Of a DNA stretch of 64,000 nt, positions 57,801 to 64,000 are shown one piece after another (the stretch's first letter is position 1; the number at the start of each line of letters is the position of its first letter). Origin of the DNA: Cryptosporidium bovis (Eukaryota; Apicomplexa; Conoidasida; Eucoccidiorida; Cryptosporidiidae); the NCBI GenBank assembly GCA_009768925.2, contig VHIT02000011.1, positions 186,001 through 250,000 of the forward strand, in the 5' to 3' direction. The notes under the pieces are model-generated. The model was not told where the DNA came from and searched no databases. It worked only from the letters and a program-made list of their open reading frames with translations. The position numbers and the translations under genes are program-made.

Positions 57801-59537
57801 AGATTTGGAGGAGATATGTATATACTAGATACTTGTATAATAAAGTCTATTATGTCAACTATACTTCCGGTGTTAACTATAACTGGACAGCTAATATATA
57901 TTGTGTTTAACGTTCCATATTTTACAATACCATTTCTATTTTTATGGTTTAGCTTGTACATATATCCCATTAGTAAGAAGTTCATATCTTCATACAGAGA
58001 GTACCAAAGATTTTTAATTTCAATTTACTCTAATATATTCAGCATTGTATCATGCTCTCAAATAGGCACATTAACTATTAAAATGCTCAAAAAGGAAAAT
58101 TTACTCATTAAGCAGGCCTATAGTAACATTAATGTTTACATTAAAATTAAATACATACAACTTGCAAGTACACAATGGGCTGGGTTTTGGTTGAATATTG
58201 GAATGACGCCTATAGGAATTTTGTTAAATATTATAATATATATTTCAAAATACCACCTTTACCATGTTAATGACGACAATAAACATAAAAATATTTTGAT
58301 GATAAACATAATTGGTTCTGCAGAACTTTGTATATATTACTTCCCGTCTATAGCTGAGGCCATATCTGCTTTTATGTATAAATATGTTCAAATGGAAAAA
58401 GAAATGTGTTCCGTTGAAAGAATACTTGAGTGTATTAACACGATTAAAAAAATTGAGTTTGAGAATACAGTTAATAAACAAATTTTAAACAATGCAATAG
58501 AGGATGACAACATTAATTTCGGTTCACATAAGGGGTTGATAATAAATGATTTGGTAATATCTGCTCCTGTTTTTTCAAATAAGATCGATGGCTACAATGC
58601 TGAAAACAATGAGAATGCATCTAAATGTGATACAATTTTAGTAATTAAAGATAAAATTTCTGCTCTACCTGGTGACATTATAGGTATAGTTGGAAGAACA
58701 GGATCGGGTAAATCCTCTTTATTAAATTCGATTATGGGTTTAAATATAAGGAAAAAAGGCTATATTATATTAAATGGTATAGATTTAGATAATATAAACA
58801 TGGAGTTTGCTCTTAAATCAGAAACTTGTACGAATAATGGCAATAATTTTAATAGTAAGAGTAAAATAAATGAAATTATTGGACTACTTCCACAAGACTG
58901 TTATATTGCAAATGGAAAAACAATAAAGTCCTTACTTGACCCATTTTCAGAGTACTCTGAAAGTAAATTAATAGGAGTTTTGGAAAAGTATGGCTTACTT
59001 GAATTTATCAATTATCTCTACTACGGATTAAACACCGAAATATCATTAGATCATTCTTCTATTAACGAATATAATTTATGCGAGAATGACCCGTTTTCCT
59101 CCTTAAATGATGATGATTTCAATAAGAATACAAATAGTATTTTAAATATTAATTTGAATGGTGAATATTGTGATTTAAGTAGTGGTTTTACTAAACATTT
59201 GAGCAAAAAAATAATACTTTCTGCATCTCAGATAAGATATCTATTATTCATTCGCCTCGTCATTAATCCATTAAAGTACCAGCTATTACTACTTGATGAA
59301 CCTCCAAACAATGTGGTCTTTTCGATTGGAAACAGAAATATCTACACTCTCAACATCGTCAATTCAATAATACCACTTTCATTTTCTCATTGTCCTGTTT
59401 TGATTGTATCTCATAATATGGATATTTGTGAGCATTGTACTTCCTTTTGGATAATTAAAAACAATAGACTTTCCAAGGTTATTAATAAAAAATTTACTGA
59501 TTGCTACACACACATTTGGAATGAAATAGTTTCTTGA
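54843..59537 (+). CDS. ABC transporter, ABCC (MRP-like) full-length, array copy 2
   Basis: This 1564-residue single-exon protein is a divergent paralogue of its neighbours with the same TMD-NBD-TMD-NBD order. NBD1: Walker A GQSGSGKT (522-529), signature LSKGQ (613-617), then a 30-residue Asn/Cys/His-rich insertion (QMADNNNCCFYR) before Walker B FIFDD. The NBD1 switch histidine is missing (ITTIEIDTL). NBD2: Walker A GRTGSGKS (1284-1291), degenerate signature LSASQ (1459-1463), Walker B LLLDEPP and switch SHN, both intact. A long Ser/Asn/Thr-rich linker (about 740-870) joins NBD1 to TMD2. This copy is the most A+T-rich and most Ile/Asn-rich of the three, suggesting faster divergence. The substrate is unknown. 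Confidence 0.92.
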   Translation: MYNNRDGYIKNGNGSFLLTLIRMISELFRSITFIWITPYLDRNILYKNNEIFDLNGKYLDKLNNDNIKDYIEYIENAHIVDNKNARKKHKNNKIILLTLILLNKRLIFEILILKIFQILSSSLFSVNLNRFIVLNNSNIENGVYKIIRKGMELIGIYVLRLIFESQCRYKSGKLSLNMESVLMKLGFSTIILYNERNINETNIISIIQGDCSSYPNFLTSLLDLTTFPLKFILTWYLLKEYIGDVAIKSILVFVFVFTLGLVLQIIGSCLKVPFMKYRDIRIHKTHEFLRNISQIKLHGEEKIYISDILQIRKKENYYNSLRILFIQLGIYLDYHVNIISQLVFFCVYILNKIEDSSRKSINNLGLSLKELGPTGVTVLNIFFTVSSIKGITTQLVEGFVSVIRFQSYINERINLGSSIGKENADYFNNECFDSKTEFCLSDDFELIDENHYIILMGKENKHIIDEYSKKQFLEFNDCFPVNIHCNANKFEQVPLKINELFANRYDNINLKIKNGEKVFIIGQSGSGKTRFINYLLTNNNNKYVYHLKNNIPIGYVSQKPWLPTGTIRSVILFGLEYNESTYNKVVDCCCLFVDFNLWKEKDLKIINEGGDSLSKGQKTRICLARTLYQFFYHKNQMADNNNCCFYRIKVPLLFIFDDIFTNLDYIIGNRIFYNLFGRNGILSDNNKTIITTIEIDTLTSLISYSKNLNGKGRNSNGSDYFSLFYKYYCITGDFNIKSLDINLNDHQLISNFKPLDHFCINKYDSHNEKASIKCIYNKEENVSTTTDINSVSDIVCLTKDSVKFTPLLSNENNSISIQTPTSNTTADKSNCSSNSLTSEKEFKESAPESQHSSFINNVAQDKETNINSISEKFNIKGNISVTSYIWYLKNVGKINTIVLVVILLCKSIMERISELLFTGQIYTGFKLKSLLILYATFTISGLFLGVVLFIYEAITCTACSNKVHGKLLDIILLKTSNSIPIHILLNRFGGDMYILDTCIIKSIMSTILPVLTITGQLIYIVFNVPYFTIPFLFLWFSLYIYPISKKFISSYREYQRFLISIYSNIFSIVSCSQIGTLTIKMLKKENLLIKQAYSNINVYIKIKYIQLASTQWAGFWLNIGMTPIGILLNIIIYISKYHLYHVNDDNKHKNILMINIIGSAELCIYYFPSIAEAISAFMYKYVQMEKEMCSVERILECINTIKKIEFENTVNKQILNNAIEDDNINFGSHKGLIINDLVISAPVFSNKIDGYNAENNENASKCDTILVIKDKISALPGDIIGIVGRTGSGKSSLLNSIMGLNIRKKGYIILNGIDLDNINMEFALKSETCTNNGNNFNSKSKINEIIGLLPQDCYIANGKTIKSLLDPFSEYSESKLIGVLEKYGLLEFINYLYYGLNTEISLDHSSINEYNLCENDPFSSLNDDDFNKNTNSILNINLNGEYCDLSSGFTKHLSKKIILSASQIRYLLFIRLVINPLKYQLLLLDEPPNNVVFSIGNRNIYTLNIVNSIIPLSFSHCPVLIVSHNMDICEHCTSFWIIKNNRLSKVINKKFTDCYTHIWNEIVS

Positions 59538-60349
59538 AATAATTTTCTCTGTTGTAAGTATTTACTCTCCTTTTATCTAAATTTGTTTTCAAACACCTAT
59601 TATCGTAATTCGTTTTTTTGTGTAAACCTTTATAGTCCATTCAGAGTTACCTTGCATTGTGCTTATAACTTAACCAGACGTCTATTTCTAAGTAATCCCA
59701 AGTATTGTCATAATTTGTTAATTCAATATAATTCGTAATTATCCCTTTCTCAATCACTCTTATTTATCGGTATTATTCAATTGGTAACATATATTTGTTC
59801 AACTTTCACATAATTCGCCAAATTACACTGCTACGCGCAGGCTTCCCACAAAAAATCAAACAAATGAAAAAAATAACGTACACTATTGCTTAATCTGTCT
59901 CGAACAAACCATCAAAATTTTCATTTTTAGGGCTTAAATCTATTTTTATATTATTTATAAATTGGCGCCGCATGTCCGGTATCGACAAGGCGGGTTCGTC
60001 GTCTCGTATCTATACTAATCAAGTAAAAATAGATATAGAACTTAAATATAAAAATTTAAAATTTTGGTGGTTTTTTTGGGATCAATTCAGATAGAAGAGA
60101 ATAAGGGAATATAACAGGAAAGTTAGGAGCTGAGAATCTGGGTAAAATAGGTATAGGTGCATATATTGGGACCTTAATAAGGCACAGCATAAAAATAGGA
60201 GTAATAGTAAAACAAAGAGAAGGAGAAGAATGGCAGGCGAACTTAAAGGAGTGTATTAATGGATAGCAATCAGCGTTATTGGACGCACGTATAGAAAGAG
60301 CAAGCGAGTAAATCTGAATTTGGTTTAGTTTTAACTAAACTCTACAACA
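59538..60349. promoter_or_regulatory. Promoter region of ABC transporter copy 3
   Basis: These 812 bases contain a TTGGCGCCG box (59962-59970) and AAGGCGGGTTCGTCGTCTCGT (59987 onward), the strongest GC cluster before any of the three transporters. Downstream, 60090-60300 is purine-rich and G-rich compared with all other gaps, and keeps a 51-codon frame open without an ATG (about 60107-60262). This is probably the transcribed leader. Confidence 0.5.
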
Positions 60350-63300
60350 ATGAGCAATGCTAATGAGACTTTTTGGACTAAGAAAATATGGAACTTCTTA
60401 ACATTTAGCTTCATAAGTCCGTATTTACTTAAAAAGTACGGCTATAGAGTAAGGTCTTTAAGTGGTCTCCCAGAATTATTTGAATCTGATAAACTTGATT
60501 TATGGGTAGAGAAGTTTTCAAAAGCATTTGAGGAAGAAGAACGGAATTCATTTTACAAAAATAAAAGTTTTTGTATATATAGACCATTATTTTGGATACT
60601 ATGGAGACCCATATGCAATGCATTATTTTTAAAACTATGTTTTGATATTTTAACATTAGCATCATCGGTGTTTTTAACATACTTTTCTATGTCATCAACT
60701 AAAGAAAAGAGTCTTTTATCTTCATTCTGCATTTTTTTAATGGTTCTAGGTAAATTTTTCTTTGACAGTCATTCCAGATTCATAACTTCTAGAGTTTGTT
60801 TGAAAGTTGAGGGTTCGCTAATCTGGGTGGCGTTAGATAGAGTTGTGAGACATAAAAGTGTTTATCCAGAATTATCCGACTCTGCTTATTTTAATATAAA
60901 TAATAAAAACAAACAGATTAATGGAAGTTACGGCAATAGTATAATATCTGATGAGAAAAATTTAAGTAATAATTATTATGATTACCATGATGTTTGTTCA
61001 ACTGAAAATAATATCGACACCTCAGAAGGTATATCCTATAACAGAAAATCAATGTTACTTAGACAACACGAGGCCAAATTTACAAGTAGTAACGCTGCGA
61101 ATGAATCATCAAATATATTTAACCTAATTATTGGAGATGCATCTACAATTGAGATATTTTTTAGTGTATTTGTTGATTTTTTATTATTACCATTGCGGTT
61201 ATTTATGTCTTGGTATGTTCTTTCGAATATATTGGGAAATACATCAGCTTTACCTGCAATTATTACATTTTGCGTCATTTTAATTCTAAGTTTTTTATTT
61301 GAAATAATAGGTGCACTGTACAAAGAGCCATTTATGGTAAATAGAGATAAAAGAATAGACAGATGCCATGAGATTTTGACAGAAATGAAATCAATTAGAT
61401 TATCAGGTTTGGAAGATGTTGTTATATCCAGAGTTAATGAATCAAGAAAAAAAGAACTTTTTTGGAACAAAAGAAGATTCGTTTACAGTAGAATTGCAGC
61501 TTTTACCGACTATCATCTTAAAGTATATTCTCAGTATGTTTTGTTTATGCTTGCATTTTACTATTCAATTAAAGGATCATCAAGTAACAGTAGTGGTGAT
61601 TTGGTGCATACTGGTGCATCAGCTCTTCAGATACTTGTACTTTTATCCTCTAAAATAAGAGGTCTTCCGACAAATATTATAGAAGGTGTCATTTCTCTCC
61701 AAAGGTATGAGAATTTTATTAAAAAATATCCGATTGATAGATCCTTTTCTGTATCAGATAGAAGAAAAAAAGTCGAGAGTAATATGAAGAATGATTCTTC
61801 GTCCTTTTATAACAGAAATAACAATTCAAAATCTGTTAACTCCCAAAAGTATGATGCCTCACCAATTTCATCTTACTTAGTTTCTGAAACTAGCACATTA
61901 CTGGAAAGAACATATTTCGATAATGATTGTAAAAATAGTGTTAGTGAAACAAATAGTAAATTGTTTTCTTCAAATAGTCAAGAAATTGTCGTGGTTTTAA
62001 TTAAAAATGGATTTTTCACATGGAGCAATTTTAAAGGAGGACGTATTGGCGAAGCTATCATTCCAACATCAAACAAATCCCTGTTCCAATCCCAATCTGA
62101 CTTTTTAAGTATTAAATCAAGAAAAAGTACAAATTCCAGCGACTCAATTTCCTATTTATCCAATTCATATTCAAAAAAAAGCAACGATGTAAATGAATGC
62201 GATACAAGTAAACAAGATAACAATAATATTGACGCTGTAGATTGTTGCCTAAAGCAATTTCCTTCATCGTCTTCTCTTTCATCATTAATTTCTTGCAACA
62301 ACCCACAAAATGATCATATTGCTAATGCAGATAATGATATCACTATTTCGAAAAGTAACTCAAATTGCCAAGTACCACTTACTCTATTCAATATAAACAT
62401 GAAATTAACTTTGAAGGAATGTATATTTATCATAGGTGAGCCTGGTTGCGGTAAGTCATCACTCATTAAAGCAGTATTAAATGAGATAAGATGTGTATAT
62501 GCAGAAATGAATGTATTGCCAGAAAATAATGGTTCTATTCTATCATATTCACCACAGTTACCATGGATACCTGGAGGTAGTGTGCGTTCAGTTATTTTAT
62601 TTGGTAGAGAATGGAATAGAAATAAGTATGAATTAATTATCGATTGCTGTCAACTTATGGACGACTTCCTAACATGGCAAAATGGTGACTTAAGGACTGT
62701 AGATGAAGGTGGTTCTTCGTTGAGTGGTGGCCAAAGAGCAAGAATATCATTAGCTAGAGCACTTTACTCTCTCCCATCTTCATGCTCGTGTATAGATGGA
62801 AGAATACGTTTGGATATTAGAAATATTTCCACATATGAATCTTATTTATATCTCTTTGATGATGTATTTGTAAGTGTTGATCTTGAGGTCGGTTTTAAAA
62901 TATTCAATAGACTATTTGGTCCCGATGGCCTTTTATTAGGTGTATCCTCTATTATTGCCATTAGCAGTGATAGCCTTCAACATTACATGAATGGAATTAA
63001 ACGATTCCGTGATAAAGTTAACGATAACAAGATTTGCAATGAATTCGATTCATTCAAATTTAGTGTACTTGTACTGAACTCTGGTAAAGTTGACTGGACC
63101 GGGAGTTATGATGACTATGAAAAAAATATTGTTAGTTCAAGTATTAATGTTGACATTAAGAATATGAATGATAATACTACCAATGAGGTGAATAATGGAA
63201 TTAAAATTGATTTACCGTCTTTAAATATTGAGGATCGTCTTGATAGTACAGATGCTCAATTTGAACAGTTATTACTTACAAGTGATTCCCAAATTGAAGC

Positions 63301-64000
63301 TGAGGATACGATTCTTTTTAGTAGTAAACATGAATCAAAGTTTCCAGTTAATCTTTCTTCATTAAATCCATATAAATGGTATTTTTCTTTATTGGGATCA
63401 AATTGGGTAATTATGTTTGTAATAGGATGTTTGGCAAAAGTAACTATTGATAAAGTACTTGAGCTTTTGTTTGTAAATAAACCAAGTGAATTTCAAAAAT
63501 CACCGCTACAAATGAATAGATTTAGCGTTTATGCTTCATTGGCTATATTAACAGAAAGTGTGATTAGTCTTTGCATATATTTAGGCGAAGCCAGTGGTGG
63601 AATTAGAGCTGCTAAGAAGTCACATGAGATACTGTTATACAAGATAATATATTCACCTTTTTGGTTTTTTGATGTTAATTCGGTTGGTAAAATATTAAGT
63701 AGATTCAGTTCTGACATGCTTGCTGTTGATAATTGTATTGTAAGAAGAATAACAGCTGTTTTTTTGCCGTTTATAGCATTAATATTCAACTTTTTATATG
63801 TATCATATAAGGTACCACTTGCCATACCACTGGAAATTTTGATAATATATTTAATACTGAAAGGAATAGGAAATAGACTTATATTAACATATAGGGATGC
63901 ACAAAGATGTGCATTACTAGTACAGTCACCACTATGCAGTATATTTTCTGAATGTTTAAGTGGCAGCACGATTATAAGAGCATTTGGTGCAGAATCTTAC
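60350..64000 (+). CDS. ABC transporter, ABCC (MRP-like), array copy 3 (3' end outside window)
   Basis: The ATG at 60350 opens a frame of 1217 codons that is still open at base 64000. It has the short ABCC start (FLTFSFISPYLLKKYGYRV), TMD1 at about 75-450, and NBD1 with Walker A GEPGCGKS (696-703), signature LSGGQ (791-795) and Walker B FDD (D837, D838), with about 30 extra residues between signature and Walker B. The NBD1 switch lacks histidine (IIAISSDSL). TMD2 begins near residue 1006, and the sequence ends within the IIRAFGAES intracellular loop, so NBD2 is outside. It resembles copy 1 more than copy 2. A Ser/Asn-rich insertion of about 150 residues precedes Walker A. Confidence 0.92.
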   Translation, partial: MSNANETFWTKKIWNFLTFSFISPYLLKKYGYRVRSLSGLPELFESDKLDLWVEKFSKAFEEEERNSFYKNKSFCIYRPLFWILWRPICNALFLKLCFDILTLASSVFLTYFSMSSTKEKSLLSSFCIFLMVLGKFFFDSHSRFITSRVCLKVEGSLIWVALDRVVRHKSVYPELSDSAYFNINNKNKQINGSYGNSIISDEKNLSNNYYDYHDVCSTENNIDTSEGISYNRKSMLLRQHEAKFTSSNAANESSNIFNLIIGDASTIEIFFSVFVDFLLLPLRLFMSWYVLSNILGNTSALPAIITFCVILILSFLFEIIGALYKEPFMVNRDKRIDRCHEILTEMKSIRLSGLEDVVISRVNESRKKELFWNKRRFVYSRIAAFTDYHLKVYSQYVLFMLAFYYSIKGSSSNSSGDLVHTGASALQILVLLSSKIRGLPTNIIEGVISLQRYENFIKKYPIDRSFSVSDRRKKVESNMKNDSSSFYNRNNNSKSVNSQKYDASPISSYLVSETSTLLERTYFDNDCKNSVSETNSKLFSSNSQEIVVVLIKNGFFTWSNFKGGRIGEAIIPTSNKSLFQSQSDFLSIKSRKSTNSSDSISYLSNSYSKKSNDVNECDTSKQDNNNIDAVDCCLKQFPSSSSLSSLISCNNPQNDHIANADNDITISKSNSNCQVPLTLFNINMKLTLKECIFIIGEPGCGKSSLIKAVLNEIRCVYAEMNVLPENNGSILSYSPQLPWIPGGSVRSVILFGREWNRNKYELIIDCCQLMDDFLTWQNGDLRTVDEGGSSLSGGQRARISLARALYSLPSSCSCIDGRIRLDIRNISTYESYLYLFDDVFVSVDLEVGFKIFNRLFGPDGLLLGVSSIIAISSDSLQHYMNGIKRFRDKVNDNKICNEFDSFKFSVLVLNSGKVDWTGSYDDYEKNIVSSSINVDIKNMNDNTTNEVNNGIKIDLPSLNIEDRLDSTDAQFEQLLLTSDSQIEAEDTILFSSKHESKFPVNLSSLNPYKWYFSLLGSNWVIMFVIGCLAKVTIDKVLELLFVNKPSEFQKSPLQMNRFSVYASLAILTESVISLCIYLGEASGGIRAAKKSHEILLYKIIYSPFWFFDVNSVGKILSRFSSDMLAVDNCIVRRITAVFLPFIALIFNFLYVSYKVPLAIPLEILIIYLILKGIGNRLILTYRDAQRCALLVQSPLCSIFSECLSGSTIIRAFGAESY

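Noticed and set aside
57491-57985. 164-codon minus-strand frame inside ABC copy 2
   Set aside because: It is antisense to conserved transmembrane segments of the transporter, with no recognisable domain.
48696-64000. Transposon or virus-like origin for the tandem array
   Set aside because: No terminal repeats, integrase, transposase or polymerase sequences were seen; the repeated units are ordinary host transporter genes.

Overview
The window looks like a piece of a Cryptosporidium (Apicomplexa) nuclear chromosome. The DNA is about 70% A+T or more, genes are dense and mostly single-exon, and the few introns are short GT-AG introns close to the start codon. The protein set is apicomplexan in character: a Kelch-MORC ATPase, an FTS-type E2-like protein, a nucleoplasmin-like protein and large ABCC transporters. 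The species cannot be fixed from sequence alone. No tRNA, rRNA, transposon, retroelement or CRISPR array was recognised.

Layout: I support 27 protein-coding genes, two of them cut by the window edges. The left edge holds a large secreted Cys-rich protein (minus strand, runs off the window), then Notchless (minus), a spliced AHA1-domain protein (plus), an equilibrative nucleoside transporter (minus), a Kelch-MORC protein (minus), a spliced hypothetical gene (plus), ribosomal eL15 and eIF3d (both minus), a hypothetical gene (minus), V-ATPase subunit G (plus), an FTS-like protein (minus), a synaptojanin-like Sac/5-phosphatase (minus) and a YEATS-domain protein (minus). The middle holds NAD-dependent glycerol-3-phosphate dehydrogenase (plus), a nucleoplasmin-like acidic protein (plus), GOT1 (minus), an SPF27-like splicing factor (plus), ribosomal eS24 (minus), RPF1 (plus), spliced RAMP4/SERP1 (minus), ribosomal P2 (plus), spliced ribosomal eL29 (minus), a spliced DDX51/Dbp6-like helicase (plus) and a hypothetical protein with a PP1-docking-like motif (plus). 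The right 15 kb is a tandem array of at least three full-length ABCC-type transporters, all on the plus strand, the last cut by the window end.

Function: ribosome biogenesis and translation dominate (Notchless, RPF1, DDX51, eL15, eS24, eL29, P2, eIF3d). There is also a membrane-traffic set (GOT1, FTS, synaptojanin, V-ATPase G, RAMP4) and a chromatin set (MORC, YEATS, nucleoplasmin-like). No operon-like logic is expected. Many neighbours are divergent and share 0.3-1.6 kb of very A+T-rich DNA.

Most notable points: (1) GC-rich GGCGGTAA / GGCGCC-type elements recur in most intergenic gaps. (2) In the MORC ATPase the position of the catalytic glutamate is a histidine. (3) The ABCC array has one degenerate ATP site and a conserved insertion before Walker B of NBD1. 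(4) Several GC-enriched, coding-like islands in the gaps may be missed small genes, exons or ncRNAs, including a possible 39-residue secreted peptide.
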